Source of the DNA: Megalonaias nervosa
Lineage: Eukaryota; Mollusca; Bivalvia; Unionida; Unionidae
Reading direction: 5' to 3'
Assembly: GCA_016617855.1 (NCBI GenBank)
Contig: JAECUM010093643.1
Coordinates: forward strand, 1-64,000
DNA length: 64,000 bases
The position numbers were made by a program, and so were the translations under genes. Each line of letters begins with the position of its first letter. Position 1 is the stretch's first letter. The notes under the pieces are model-generated. The model had not been told where the DNA came from and did not search any database. It worked only from the letters and a program-made list of their open reading frames with translations. Of this stretch, positions 1 to 12,275 are shown piece by piece.

Positions 1-114
1 AGGCAGCTGTTAGTACCATTTTTGTAAGTCTTTGGTATGACTCGACCGGGGATCGAACCCACGACCTCCTGCATCCGAGGCGGACACTCTAACCACTAGG
101 CCACCGGAGTGGTT
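1..114 (-). mobile_element. SINE-A, tRNA-derived SINE, cut by the window edge
   Basis: Read on the minus strand this begins with a tRNA-like head. Box A is within TGGCCTAGTGGTTAGAG and box B within GTCGTGGGTTCGATCCC, followed by the family body ACCAAAGACTTA...GGTACTAACAGCTGCC. The body continues off the left end of the window. It is the best-preserved head of the family here. Confidence 0.85.
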
Positions 115-145
115 AATCAGTAAAATAAAAGTACATCAATTTTGA

Positions 146-225
146 TTTGCCAGAGCATTATGCGACAACAGATTAGTTGCATGTTGTTTGAAGTCGGACC
201 CAACATGTAAGCGAGTATTATTGTA
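146..225. mobile_element. Foldback element, partial copy
   Basis: Contains TTGCCAGAGCATTATGCGAC and the right terminal segment TTTGAAGTCGGACCCAACAT...TAAGCGAGTATT, both shared with the fuller copies near 18.0, 29.7, 43.3 and 60.1 kb. Only about the right 40% is present. Confidence 0.55.
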
Positions 226-354
226 TTTAAATGGTTATTAGGGTTCTGTGAGTTTCATGTGGAAAGCATTAGAAAGAACATTTGTAGGATATGAAATGTT
301 CCACATTATTTTATTCATTATTTATATTCCTATTAGTATGATATTATCCAAGTT

Positions 355-845
355 CAACATAAAACTCATATTGATCTCTTCTGTACAGCATTGCATTGCA
401 GCTCATATTGATCTCTTCTGCATAGTATTGCAGTTCATATTGATATCCTTCGCACAGTCTTGCAGCTGATATTGATCTCTTGTACAGTACTGCTCCTGTT
501 GTTGATCTCTTTTGTACAGTATTGCAGCTGATACTGATCTCTTTCATACAGAACTGCTGCTCATATTGATCTCTTCTGCACAGTATTGCAGCTCGTATTG
601 ATCTCTTCTGCACAGTATTACAGCTCTTATTGATCTCTTCTGCATAGTACTGCAGCTTATATTGATATCTTTTGTACAGCGTCGCAGCTGATATTGATCT
701 TTTGTACAGTATTGCAGTTTATATTAATCTCTTTTGTACAGTATTGCAGCTGATATTGATCTTCATACAGTATTGCAGCTTATATTGATCTCTTCTGCAC
801 ATTATTACAGCTCATTTTGATCTCTTTTGTACAGTATTACAAAAG
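355..845. repeat. Minisatellite, ~32-bp unit, about 15 copies
   Basis: Units of the form TTGATCTCTTCTGTACAGTA followed by TTGCAGCTGATA repeat with substitutions and small length changes. The short frames on both strands here are produced by the repeat and are not genes. Confidence 0.9.
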
Positions 846-2884
846 GGATCTTACTTGTTTATCTCAAACAGTAAATTGTGAGGAATAGAATAGGAGAAAC
901 AAAAGCTGTTGAAAAATATATTTTGGGATGCAAGAATTATGAAAGATGTCAAGTTTGCATTGTTTACTTCAGAGTTGCTTTTACTGAGTTTCAGACCAGG
1001 CATGTATTGTATTCAACATAATAGCTACCAAGCCTTCATAGGTGTACGCCCCATTATTTAGTTCAAGCTGACTTTAAAAATTCCATTACTAATCACGTGT
1101 CTTGATTCAAGCATGCTTCTTTGGAGGGAAAAGGTCGCTAAAATCTGACTAGAACATTGTGATTTTCTTGGAACTTGCAACTGTATGTACACATTGTCTG
1201 ATTACCACTTACTGTTGTTTAAATTTGTCTCGGCAATTGATCTTACACATGTTATATGTGGCATGACTATTTTTGGGTGAGAGATTGCACTTGGATGTGT
1301 ATACAGTCTACTGTCAGATGCTGGTATTTGTTGAAAAGAGGCTGTGAAAAGCATTTCTGACTTTAATTGCTCATTAGTATTACTTATTATATATATTCAT
1401 GTGGTACTGTGGAATTACTGTCAGTTTTGACATAAAAACCACAAAGTTATGTGATATGTGACAACATAAGAGAATTCTTTAATGGGTAGCAAATAAACTT
1501 GACATAAATTGTTTACCGGGTATCTTTAATTACAAAACATTATGACCATTAAAGTGAAAGAATTCAGTGAGAAACACCAGTATTTTATTGGCACTCTTGA
1601 GATGGTCCTTGTCATAGCTCGCATCGAAACCAACATCTTATAAAATTTACGGACAGAAGTGTTCGTCCATGCTATGTTGAGCATAAACAGCTGTAATGTT
1701 AATAAACCTAACTGAAATTCTATACCAATTTATCCTATTGACATGTCTGAAAGTAGCCTTAATATTGACATTTGGTCTTTTTCCAGTAGAATCAAAATAT
1801 TTATTTCTGACCAACCTGTGTGCAAATCATGTTACATTGATGGAACAAAAATAACAGTTATAAAACTTGATTACATGTTTAGTGATTCTTGTGTATTGTT
1901 ATGTTAAGAGAATGGCACTCACATGCACCTAACTAAACTAAAATGAATACTGCATTTCTAATTAAAGATTGTGTATAGTTGGATTACTTTTAATTAACGT
2001 GTGCATGGCCTTACAAGAGGGGTGGCCTCTGGTGAGGGGTACACCATGATGACAATTTCAGGGTGGCCTAACATCAGAGAGGGCATTATCATAAAGGACA
2101 CAATTGTATTTTTGTTTGTTTCATAAAAGGATTTCCACCATATTGTGGTGAAAGACTTGTTCATTTCTGTATGTAGCTTGAAATTTATAAAAGCTGATTA
2201 TTTTATCACCCAAATCTATGATTGTTTCCAAAGAAAGATGTTGAGTACAACTTTCAGAACATTGTGTCTGCAGAAAAAGGGTTTGATTTGCAGATTTTAG
2301 TAGTAAAACTTTGATGATTTTGTTAGGAGGAAGACAAAGCAAATTAAGAACTGCTTCAAACATAAAATTAGTTTAGATTTTTACAGTCTCATCTATGTTA
2401 TCAGTATTTCTCAGTTCTTTTACGCAAGACATAGAACCAGAATATTTTTATCCTTTCTTTATTCGTAAGCAGTATGTTTAATGAGAACCATTTTGTGTTT
2501 GATATAAACAAGTTTATCTGGCAATACATTCCATCTCGGTTTATATCATGATTTGTATTTGCTTTTCTGTCCAGTGCCCTTCCCCCACACCAAACTTAAT
2601 GGGAAAGGTCTAGGATTACAGAATCCCTTCCTTCCTTTGGATATTATGCATGTTTACCTGTGCCATATAGATTAGTTAAGACATTTTTTTTTAATATCTC
2701 CTTTGATGATGTTTTTTTAGAAAGAGCATCTTCAGAGGGTGAAGAGTATCATACTAAATGCGTGGCATATACCCGTAGGATATCAAATTGAGGATCAGAG
2801 TTACCGTCATGCAATTTACAATGAGCACATGGCGATAATGATTAAAAAGCTGTTTTGTCCACTCATTCTCTTGGCTTCATAGGG
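846..2884. other. Non-coding, presumed intron of the RhoGEF gene
   Basis: AT-rich, low-complexity DNA lying upstream of the SH3 exon. Apart from one dispersed repeat (about 1279-1440) I see no exon with splice sites and family-like protein, no RNA gene and no mobile element with intact ends. A short upstream exon could be missed. Confidence 0.5.
1279..1440 (+). repeat. Dispersed repeat, copy 1 (inverse of the copy near 11.0 kb)
   Basis: The stretch containing CTGTCAGATGCTGGTATTTG, GAAAAGAGGCTGTGAAAAGC and TTTTGACATAAAA reappears as its reverse complement at about 10950-11122 with scattered changes. Flanks differ, so it is a dispersed element and not a local duplication. Class unknown. Confidence 0.7.
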
Positions 2885-3497
2885 ACACTTTCGGCTTTGA
2901 AAAAGCAAATTTACAGCTTGATTTGATAGGGGACACTCTTACAGCTTTGTAAGGCAGGCATAAAGCATGATTTGAATGGGACATTCAGCTTTGAAAGGCA
3001 AACATACAGCATTATTTTATAGGGAACACTTGTAGCTTTGAAAGGCAGACATACAGCATGATTTGACAGGAGACACTCTTATAGCTTTGAATGACGGACA
3101 CATGATTTGATAGGGGACACTCTTGTGGCTATGAAAGGCTGTTGCATAGAGCATGATCTTTTAGGGGACACTGGTAACTTTGAAAGGCAGACATACAGCA
3201 TCAATTTATAATTGACTGTTGTAGCTTTGAAAGGCAGACATACAGCATGTTTTTATAGGGGACACTCTTGTAGCCTTGGAATGAAGACATGCAGCATGAT
3301 TTGATAGGGGACACTCTTTTACCTTTGAAAGGCAGACATACAGCATGATTTGATAGGAGACACTCTTGTATCTTTTGAAAGGCAGACATACAGCTTGATT
3401 TGATACGGGATACTCTTTTACCTTTAAAAGGCTGACAGACAGGATGTTTTCATAGGGGACACTGTTGTAACATTGAAAGGCAGACATACAGCACACA
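2885..3497. repeat. Minisatellite, ~49-bp unit, about 12 copies
   Basis: Unit GGGGACACTCTTGTAGCTTT followed by GAAAGGCAGACATACAGCAT and GATTTGATA, with point changes and indels. Minus-strand frames reading CLPFK/CLSK are repeat artefacts. Confidence 0.92.
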
Positions 3498-4401
3498 CAC
3501 TTGATTATAATGTGCAGTCTCACTCTACAAGGTGGACTCGGGGTCTCCTTACAAAAGCATTATCATGCAGGAGTACTGTATTGCTACATCATAAAAAATT
3601 ATTTATGCCCAAGTTCTAATTTGAGCATTATGAGTAATGAATGCGTAGGTTCTCAGTGAGGTGTCATTCTTGATATATTCCTGTTTTTTATAGTGGTTTG
3701 GCACTGTATCAGATCTCTCTGTACATCAGACTTGTGACTGATAATGTCAGGAGATTTATCCTGAAACCCCAATTTTGTGTGCATGATGCATGTCTGGAAT
3801 AAAGGTAAAAGTCAGTTGTGATCCACCATGCTGCATTGAGGGTCCCAGGGGGGGGGCCTAGGGGTCTACAGCACTTACCTTCACAGTTCACTTGCATCAT
3901 ACCTCTGTCAGCACTGAGAGCCCAAGGCAAATATTACATTCCCACTATGCAGTGCTGTTACCAGAGCCATACAAGGTGTACTAGTTATGACAAAAGTTGT
4001 CTTGTACACTGCTCCCTCATTTAAACATTAACCTGCTTTTAATGTGGGGGTAGGTGTCATTCCCATTTTTAAAAATACCAACACACCACTCCACCTCTGG
4101 CCCCATTTTGCAGAATGTGAATAAAACTGTGGTCAAAACTGGTAAAATAACCTTGATATCTTGCTCATTTTATCACTAAAACTGATCAATGAAACCTTGA
4201 TATCTCACTCATTTTATCATTAAAATTCAAACATGAAAAGTGTCAGTCAGTTGTCATTGCAATACCTGTGAGCTTTACCATGAGAACCTAGTTAGTTACC
4301 AACTGTTTTGATCTCAACTTAACGGAAGTGTTGGTTACTTTGTTGCAATCAATTAAAAGTTGACCACCATTCTTGTATCCCATTAATTAGTCATTCATAT
4401 C
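3498..4401. other. Non-coding stretch, nothing recognised
   Basis: No splice-bounded coding segment, RNA gene or mobile element seen. A short self-similar passage (CCTTGATATCTTGCTCATTT and a near copy ~50 bp later, about 4150-4225) is the only structure noted. Confidence 0.4.
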
Positions 4402-4411
4402 AAATTGAACA

Positions 4412-4666
4412 GGGGCTTCAAGTGGCCAAGTGGTCTAAAGCACTCACCATTATGAATCACTGCCATCTCACCTCTGTCTGTGTGGGTTCGAGTCTCGGGC
4501 TCAGCCAGTGTGGGTATGTGAGAAAGCTTGCCAGTAGCTTCTCATGTGTCAGTGGTTTTGTCTGGGGTTTTCCCAGGTTCTTCCTCCACCATTTATACTG
4601 GCCACCATGTATAGCCTATCTTGTGCTGAAAATGGCGTTAAACCCTACAACAACAACAACAACAAC
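4412..4666 (+). mobile_element. SINE-B with 10-bp target-site duplication
   Basis: tRNA Leu/Ser-like head (AAGTGGCCAAGTGGTCTAAA for box A, GGGTTCGAGTC for box B), conserved body GTGGGTATGTGAGAAAGC...GGGGTTTTCCCAGG...TACTGGCCACCATGTATAGC, and a (CAA)n tail. AAATTGAACA flanks the element at 4402-4411 and 4667-4676, a clear target-primed insertion signature. Confidence 0.93.
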
Positions 4667-4814
4667 AAATTGAACAATTGGGATAGGTAAAAGGCATGCA
4701 AATTCCACCTGCATAAGAACCAACGATTATGGTCATGTGTTAGGTCAACTGATGTAATTAAAGTTTCTAACATTAATCAATAGTTTATCATACTCATTAC
4801 CAAATGTGATCAGC

Positions 4815-5046
4815 GGTCCCCAAGTGGCCGAGTGGTCCAAAGTACTCACAGTTACAGATCACTGCCATCTCACCTAGTCTGCTCAGGTTTGAATTTCAGA
4901 CTCAGCCAATGTGGGTATATGAGAAAGCTTGCCAGTAGCTTCCCTTGGGTCAGTGGTTCTTCTTGGGGTTTTCCGCTGCCAGTTATACTGGCTGTCATGT
5001 ATTACCTATCTTGTGCTGAAAAATGGCATTAAATCCAACAAAAACA
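4815..5046 (+). mobile_element. SINE-B, diverged copy
   Basis: Same head (CAAGTGGCCGAGTGGTCCAA), body and end (TGTGCTGAAAAATGGCATTA) as the copy 150 bp upstream, but with more changes, a deletion in the body and a degraded tail. No target duplication visible, so it is probably older. Confidence 0.88.
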
Positions 5047-5693
5047 CTGTTCTTTGTACTAGCAAAGGAACCAACTGAATGACATAGGAGGTGCAAGAAA
5101 AGCTTAGTTTCACATAGGTTTGTTGAAGGATGTGCAGAAATTTTGCTAGAACTTGCAATGAAATCACACAATCAGTAATTTACTAATATAACAATAAAAA
5201 CAAGTTTTGACATTGTTGTTTCTCTAAAGAAATGTCAATTTGATTAAAAATAAAAAACTTTGTTTTACTCTGAATATACTAGAATGTATCCACACACACA
5301 TGCAAAAAGCTGTGATGTAGTACAGTGTTATTTCTGTTACACATGTAATCTGTGTTTAAACCACTTGGAATAATGTTTTAAATAATCTAACAGAGATTTC
5401 AGATATTGAAAATAAAGGTAATTTATACAGAAAATTATTGAAAATTTATACTGAAGAGTAAAGAACTTCATTAGAAAATTTATGTTTTCACCACTATTTC
5501 CAACATCATTATTAAATGATAATTCAGCCACTTATCCCCACCCCTCTGCCGATGTCCATCTCTTAATTTTTCAGAGGTCCCTCGGTAACTCATACTTTCG
5601 TTTATGAAAGTTTGTTTTGGGGTCTCACTGTGCACAAGGAGGAGGTGTGCTGTGGTACATTGCATTCAACACCATGTAATAATGTTGTTTCTT
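5047..5693. other. Non-coding stretch, nothing recognised
   Basis: AT-rich sequence without splice-bounded coding potential or repeat signature that I can see. Confidence 0.4.
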
Positions 5694-5950
5694 ATAATGG
5701 AGTATATAATTTATGTAAAACTATTTTATAATGGGGTGTGTGGTTTATGTGAAACATTTTATAATGGGTGTATATTTTATATGAAATCTTATAAAGGGGC
5801 ATGTATTTTATGTCAGATCTTATAATGGGTGTGTATTTTATGTGAAACCATCTTATCATGGTTGTATATTTGAGGTGAAACCATCTTATCATGGTCGTAT
5901 ATTTGAGGTGAAATCATCTTATAATCCTGTGCATATTTTATGTGAAGTCA
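5694..5950. repeat. Minisatellite, ~32-bp unit, about 8 copies
   Basis: Unit TCTTATAATGGGTGTGTATT then TTATGTGAAACCA, with changes such as CTTATCATGGTTGTATATTT. Reading frames here are repeat artefacts. Confidence 0.88.
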
Positions 5951-6104
5951 CATTGTAATGGATTAGTCGTAATAAATCCAACCAATATTGGGTGAAAGAA
6001 AATAAGGATCGAACTCGATAATAAAATTTACCATCAGTAATGGAATCTATGACCTATACCCATTTTATACGTAGTTCAAATACACTATTAGCTACTAGAA
6101 GCCT

Positions 6105-6470
6105 AGCAGTTATGGGTCAGAAGGTCAAAGATCAAGGTCATTGACTGAAAGAATAAAAATTATTGATTTGGGGATCAAAGGTCAATGTCATTGTAACTAA
6201 ATGGTTTCTGCAAAATATTCAGTTATTGACCTTGTATCCTGACCAAAGTTTGTGAAGGGCTTGCACTTTTGTATGGAATTAGCATATTGGTTTTGTAGTC
6301 AGCAGGTCAAAGGTCAAATTCATTTGTGGCTCAGAGAAAAACTGGTTTTGAAGAATAGTTTTTGTTTAGAGTTAGTTTCTTGACCACAGATTGTGGATGG
6401 CATGCACATAGAGTAATAAAGAACCATTTGGATTCTGGGATCTTAAGGTAAAGGGTGACAATCATGTCAT
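6105..6470. repeat. GGTCAAAGGTCA-type dispersed repeat
   Basis: Three loosely repeated units, each with a GGTCAAAGGTCAA-like core, a CTGAAAGAATAAAAAT-like stretch and TTGTGGATGGCATGCACAT. The same composite unit is seen near 30.9, 33.6, 58.0 and 59.2 kb. The family is mobile or amplified, class unknown. Confidence 0.65.
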
Positions 6471-6532
6471 GTCTAATAAGATCATGATTGTTTCTGTACA
6501 TTCAGTTTAGTTCAAGACCAAATAACCACTCC

Positions 6533-6847
6533 ATTGGCCTAGTGGTTAGAGTGTCTGCCTCAGTTGCTTGAGGTCACAGGTTTGAAACCCAGCCGAGTCA
6601 TGCCAAAGAATTATGAAAATGGTACTAGCAGCTGCCTCGCTTGGTACTCAACATGAAGAGGTTAGTGCTAGGACTAGTCAGCCTGATGTCAGGATAATAT
6701 GACTGGGTGGGACATCATGCTACATGTCTGTGGCATGATGCCCCAGTTGCTAGACATCACTATAAATTGTCACACTGCAGACATTGAAGTGATATGACTG
6801 AAAAATATGTTAAAGCTACATCAAAAATCCAAATCACACAACACCAC
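6533..6847 (+). mobile_element. SINE-A, full length
   Basis: Head CATTGGCCTAGTGGTTAGAG, degraded box B (GGTCACAGGTTTGAAACCC), body GACTGGGTGGGACATCATGC and GATATGACTGAAAAATATG, and a short CA-rich tail after AATCCAAATCACAC. Flanking target duplication is not clear. Confidence 0.9.
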
Positions 6848-7264
6848 ATTTTGTGACCAAAGGTCAAGCTTGTTGAGACCGGTTGGTCAATTATCTCCAT
6901 TCAGCGATACTGTACTAGTGCCTACGCAGATGACTATTAAAAATGGCAGGTGACATAACGTGCCCTTTGTTGTACTTGTTTTAACATCAATTGACCTGCC
7001 ACTATATTTTTTCCCAGTGTCAGTTTGCTTAGAAAGAAAATTATACTTGTCATTTGTATAGTTATTGTGCATTCTGATTCCAGACAGAGCTGAATTTGAG
7101 ATATATCTGGACTGCAGATTTCTCTCCAGGTATAATCCCAGTCGCTTTCAATAAATGGAATCTCCATGTTATTTTTCCTTAAACCTACTGGTATAATTTA
7201 TTAGCCTGACTGATGACCCAGAATTTCCTCTTCATGTCTCAGATATTATGTACAATACCATATA

Positions 7265-7474
7265 TATCCCCTCATATGTCTGCTCCAGCTATAAAAATTA
7301 TAGACCCTGATCTGTCATTGCATAACACACTGACAGATCAGGGTCTGTGTAGCTTGTTCTACTGAAGACTCCTAACAAACTACAGAGACCCAGATCTGCC
7401 AGCGCATTATGTGATGAATGATCTGGGTCTGTGCAGTTTGCTGTTGGACTGATAATTGAGTATATATGGTATTT
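7265..7474 (+). mobile_element. Foldback element with two internal hairpins
   Basis: First hairpin: AGACCCTGATCTGTCATTGC pairs with GACAGATCAGGGTCTGTG. Second: AGACCCAGATCTGCCAGCGC pairs with GATCTGGGTCTGTGCAG. They are separated by TTGTTCTACTGAAGACTCC. The right end TTTGCTGTTGGACT...GAGTATAT is shared with other copies. No coding capacity. Confidence 0.75.
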
Positions 7475-7598
7475 CCCTATATATGGCACACATCAAACCA
7501 TGACTAGCATCAGCCTACTTCTGTTGCAATATAATGCACCAGCATATTATAGTCTTTGCTCTTCACAGTGGATTGATTGATAGAATTAAATAGATACT

Positions 7599-7655
7599 GA
7601 TTTCCTGTGCATTATGTGAGGATAGATCTGGGTCTTGATTGTTGACAGTTGGGTC
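7599..7655. mobile_element. Foldback element, right-end fragment
   Basis: GTGCATTATGTGAGGATAGA, TCTGGGTCTTGATTGTTGAC and AGTTGGGTCA correspond to the last quarter of the foldback family. Lies 125 bp from a fuller copy. Confidence 0.5.
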
Positions 7656-8584
7656 AGTGTGATATCCAGGGATTTACAAATCCACTTGCCCGACTCTCGG
7701 AACAAGCTCAGATTTAGTTTGGGCAAACTCAGATTTGTAAGGCACTTGCCCATGGGCAAGTCCAAAAATTTTTTTGATAGGGATACAAGATACAAGAAAT
7801 TTTATGTAACATTGATAGTTAGTGTAAATACAATAACTCTATGTGAGCTAATTTGCCAATAAGGGGTCTCGTTCAAGTACTGATGTTTTTTGTTCTGCAA
7901 GTTTTATACCCTGCCATCTTACCATAATACATGCATTGGCACTTTTGCCATTTATATGTAGCACATTCTTCTTCTGCATACTTAGCTAAAGTTTCTTTCA
8001 TTTGTTGTACATGTCATTTCCATCATGTAGTCGCTGTCAGTGTGAATATTTACTATTTATAGCAAGTTTTGGGAAATATGGAATAAATATTAATATTTTA
8101 ACCTATGACTTACATTGTAATCATAATATTTGTACTTGTCATGGATTCACAACTTTCCGGTCCAACATTATCCTCTGGCACTTTGTTAGATTGTCGATTA
8201 TAAATAATGGCTTTTCAAAGACTGTTTTGATGAATGTTGCCAGTCTTTTGGGGAGTAGGTGTTAATTATTAAAATTACATCTTGTGAGATTTCTTTGACA
8301 GTTGTGTGTTTGGAAATAAAAGGCACTTGCTCTAACAATCAACTATCTGGAGGATTTCAATCAAAGCGTGATTGATCTTAGAAAAATGCAGCACCCACAA
8401 GCAGCATTTATGATATGTTGTTTTTATGATATTTACACAAGACTTGATACAAACAGCTTGGTAAACAATTAAATGAACAAAAAAAAGTTATCCAATCATT
8501 CTCATGAGTCTGATTCTCAAATATTTTGAATGTGACTACATGATAATTTTGAGGTGAATGGATCAAATAAATTTTCACAAAGCC
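7656..8584. other. Non-coding stretch
   Basis: Holds a small palindrome-rich passage around CTTGCCC / GGGCAAG (7688-7762) but no recognisable gene or mobile element. Confidence 0.4.
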
Positions 8585-9069
8585 AAGGCTTGCAAAAGCT
8601 GGACATTATTCAGCTCGTTTCATAAATTCAATATTAAATCATTAACCATTTAAAAGGTAAGCAAAAAGCTGGACATTATTCAACACGTCTTTCATAAATT
8701 CAATATCAAATCATTAACCATTTGAAAGGTAAGCAAAAAGCTGGACTTTATTCAACAATTTTGATAAATTTAATATTAAATCATTACCCATTGAAAGGCA
8801 AGCAGAAAGCTGGACATTATTTGACAGTTTTGATAAATGTAGTATTAAATCATTACCCATTGAAAGGCAAGCAAAAATCTGGGCATTATTCAACAAATTT
8901 GATAAATTAAATATTAAATCATTACCCATTAAAAGGCAAGCAAAATGCTGGATATTGTTCACAAAGTTTCGTAAATTTAATATTATATCATTACCCATTG
9001 AAAGGCAAGCAAAAAACTGGACATTACTCAACAAGTTTCATAAATTTAATATTAAATCATTACCCATTG
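8585..9069. repeat. Minisatellite, ~69-bp unit, about 7 copies
   Basis: Unit GGCAAGCAAAAAGCTGGACA, then TTATTCAACAAGTTTCATAA and ATTTAATATTAAATCATTAC. The paired plus- and minus-strand frames (LNHYPLKGKQK; ACLSMGNDLIL) arise because 69 is divisible by three. Confidence 0.92.
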
Positions 9070-10949
9070 GCTATCATCTGTATATGATTGGCTGAGCTCA
9101 TTCTGGAGACCAAATTGCAGTTGGATTTTTCTCAGACTAAATAATCTTATATCATCATTGTCTTTGTCAGTTTATACAATAACTGAGATTTGCACATAAT
9201 TGATGAGATCATCTTGCATCTAATCGACTGACCTTTCTACCTCCTTCTACGTGTGGACGAAATTTCTCATCCCGCTAAATTAAAACTTGGTAAACAGGTT
9301 TAAGAAACAGGCCACTAATTCATTTCCCACATAACTTGATTTTAATGTATTAAAAAACAAAGATTTATTCATTAGTTTGGCATACAACACATGCTTCAAT
9401 TCATTAGTCAGAGAAATTGTTTTCAGCCTGGAAATACAGGTGTTTTGCACAGCATTCGTTTGAGCCACCTGCTCGTGAACATGAGGACTTTCTGGACTGC
9501 AAATAATAACATAGTCTTGCACAGAGAGCCTATATGTTGTTTTGTCAATAGGAAATTAAATACTGGATGTATTTTGTTGTCAACTACAGTACAGTGATTG
9601 AAGTTTATGAAATGTGTATTGGAAGAAAATTAAATCCATTTACTAGCCAATGGGTGCATCTCAAAATATTTAGCACTCAATTTGTTTTTATTCCCTTACC
9701 AGTAGATGGGTTCTCAGGTTGTAAAATAATTAGTGGTCCAATACCTTTTTATCATCACAAGCTCATTTATGAGCAAGAGAGTATGCACATTTTAATAATC
9801 ATCTCGGGAGGTTAGCATATAAGCATATCGATCATAGATGATTGGCAAGTAAAGATAATTAACTTTGAAAACTGCCACTCTGCATAAAGACTGCCGATTA
9901 GTCTGTTGTTTGTAATGGTCATAATCTGTGCCAGTTTATGTGCCAGACTTTATTGTATATCATGCATGGCCATAAGCTATTTCCAGACAGTTGGCTAACC
10001 CGCTGACTGGAATCTGGCAGCTACCTGGTACCATTTTGAGCAAGATTCAGTTTTATGGGCTTCATTTCAGTGTAAAATTATAATTCGGGGCTGAATATTG
10101 TTTTGGTTTTTGAGAGTACTAGTAAATGGCTTTGGTTTAACGGAATAATTTTTCACTGAAATTAGAGTACTGGTATGCTCTTCAGCCAGTCATATGGGAC
10201 ATGTACCCCAAATTTTCAATGATTCATTTTCACATCAGATTTGTTATGGATCAGTGATCTAGTATCCTATCTTCAATAAAATAACAGCTGATAACTGTCA
10301 GTTTTTCCTTTCAAAATACTGCTTGTCAGATTATTGCAGTCATTTATTTTTAACTCACGTAACAGGATGGAAAAAACAGATATTTAACTGATGGTTTCTT
10401 TTATCATCTGAATAATAATTAACGTAATCTATTACAACTACATAATGAGATAAAGCAGCATCATCAGCAGCATCTGTATGGTTAAGATGTATATAAAATT
10501 TGTCAATTTGTCATGTACTCATCATTAAACAAGTAACAACTTCCAACATCACATTTGGAATTTACAAATTTTCTCATGTGAAACATTTTCTTAGTAATTT
10601 TTGTAAGATTTTAGAGACCATTTTCAATTAGCACAAAACAGCAAAAGATACATCATTGTTTCATGATCATTAAATTGGTAATAAAACTTTATTAGGATAG
10701 AAAATGTAACTCGTGTAACAAGGACAGATAAACTTTTATTCCTCTTTTTAAAATTCATAAAATATTTGGGAGCCAGCAATTGACAGGTTTGGTGCTAGAG
10801 GTAGCTCAGAATGCCACATCTGTTGATAATTATTTTGCATTCAGCTTCCTGTGCTATTTTAATTTTTTTATGTAGACAAGTAATGTCCCATTTCAGTCTG
10901 TCTGGAATGTAATGTTTTCAGAAATGACGGGAAAATAATAATTAACAAA
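9070..10949. other. Non-coding, intron preceding the SH3 exon
   Basis: No recognisable coding segment, RNA or mobile element. AT-rich with scattered poly-T runs. Confidence 0.4.
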
Positions 10950-11122
10950 CACATTTTATGTCAAAACTGGTTTTGTTTTCACAGTAGCATATGAACATAT
11001 ATATAATAAGCAATATTTATGAACAATCAAAGTCTGAAATGCTTTTCACAGCCTCTTTTCAACCAACACTAGCATCTGACAGGAGACTGTACACTCTGCC
11101 GGAAAGAGATTTGGGAGAAAAA
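10950..11122 (-). repeat. Dispersed repeat, copy 2
   Basis: Reverse complement of the sequence at 1279-1440: GCTTTTCACAGCCTCTTTTC, GCATCTGACAG and TTTTATGTCAAAACTGG correspond. It ends about 140 bp before the SH3 exon. Confidence 0.7.
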
Positions 11123-11264
11123 AGACAAAAAGCGTATTTTGGTTTAATGAGGTTTCACATAATCTGAATTACAGTTTCTAATACAATATTTTTTGTTATT
11201 TCTAGATTGCTGCAGAGCTGTTAACTTTATCCAGGCCATTGATGGATTTTTTTTAAATTTTCAG

Positions 11265-11511
11265 AGTGATGTGACAATTGTCGTTGAGGATTTCTCAGCT
11301 ACAAAAACTAACGAATTGACAGTTCACCGAGGCCAGCATGTGGAGGTTCTCGATGCATCTCCAGGGCAGCCAAACTGGTGTCTTATCAGGACGATCCCCG
11401 CTGAAGGGGGTGAGATTCGTGAGATCCATCAAGGGCTAGTTCCCACTGCAACCCTGAAACCAATTCCCAAGATTTTGGGGCCAGGATCTAGAGCAAGTCT
11501 AGAATTTGAAG
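11265..11511 (+). CDS. trio: Trio/Kalirin-type RhoGEF, SH3-domain exon
   Basis: Internal exon of a multidomain Rho guanine-nucleotide exchange factor; in this family the SH3 follows the first DH-PH cassette and acts in protein-protein contacts and autoregulation. The exon encodes 82 residues plus one base. Visible SH3 features: VVEDFSA at residues 6-12 (ALYDY position), ELTVHRGQHVEVLD at 17-30, WCLIRT at 38-43 with the conserved Trp, and GLVPTATL at 57-64. A loop of about 13 residues (44-56) separates the strands. The acceptor is a T-rich tract ending TTTTCAG at 11264. The donor is GAAG|GTATCC; the frame would otherwise run on into a CT/CA microsatellite. Phase 0 in, phase 1 out; the trailing G joins AA of the next exon to give Glu. 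The ATG-initiated frame that contains it is intronic upstream. Orthology to Trio versus Kalirin is not distinguishable, since invertebrates usually have one gene. Confidence 0.9.
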
Positions 11512-11542
11512 GTATCCAGTTTGTTATTGTGTTTCATTTTGG

Positions 11543-11543
11543 A

Positions 11544-11600
<57 letters not shown>

Positions 11601-11602
11601 TA
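11543..11602. repeat. (CT)n/(CA)n compound microsatellite
   Basis: About 40 bp of CT followed by about 20 bp of CA, starting 31 bp after the SH3-exon donor. It is intronic; read in the exon frame it gives a meaningless SLSLS/HTHTH tail. Confidence 0.95.
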
Positions 11603-11964
11603 TACACATGCACACATAAATACTCACACCTACATAACCCCAAAAATGTGTTTCCTACCTTCTTATCCTGCAAATACATTGCACAATATGACAGTGGAAG
11701 GAGACAAAGTCAGTCACAACATTGTTGTAACTTATGTAGTGCAGTTTGCTGGAAGTGAATCTGCAAACCCATCAAATTTATATGCATTTCTACATCTTCT
11801 TTCGAGGTTATTTCTCATCTTTATGAAAATGACAAAGTGATGTTCTGATTGTTATCGATAGATAAAATGGTCACTTTCATTGTTGTGTAGGAGATTGTTG
11901 CTCTGTGTTCTTGATACCATACTTTTTTTGTTGAGCATGGTCATGAAAGACAAGGAATTCCCAA

Positions 11965-12275
11965 ATCAAAATCGCAAGCTTATTTTTAAGCTTGCGGCAA
12001 GCTTAGATTTGAAACTGCAGCTAGCTTGTGCAAGCTTACCAATTGCAAGCTTCTGTAAGCTACCCTATTACTAGCTTGCGCAAGCTAGTAATAGGGAAGC
12101 TTTCGCAAGCTTGTAATAGGGAAGCTTGTAAATGGTAAAGTTGCAATTGGCAAGCTTGCGCGAGCTTGCTATGTAAGCTTGCTGCAAGCTCACAGTTGAA
12201 ACCCCACAAGCTTACCAATTACAAGCTTGCGCACGCTTACTGATTAGGAGCTTGCGCAAGCTTGCAAACAAAGCT
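11965..12275. repeat. AAGCTTGC palindromic cluster 1
   Basis: Dense, irregular array of self-complementary CAAGCTTG / GCTTGCGCAAGC words, about 20 AAGCTT or near matches in 300 bp. The words are inverted as well as direct, so the region can fold extensively. A related cluster lies at 14515-14800. Confidence 0.88.

Noticed and set aside
1..114. Possible tRNA genes in the SINE-A and SINE-B heads
   Set aside because: Box A and B are present but each is followed by a conserved SINE body, tail and target duplication.
8714..9034. 106-codon minus-strand frame with ACLSMGNDLILNLS repeats
   Set aside because: Artefact of a 69-bp tandem repeat, open on both strands.
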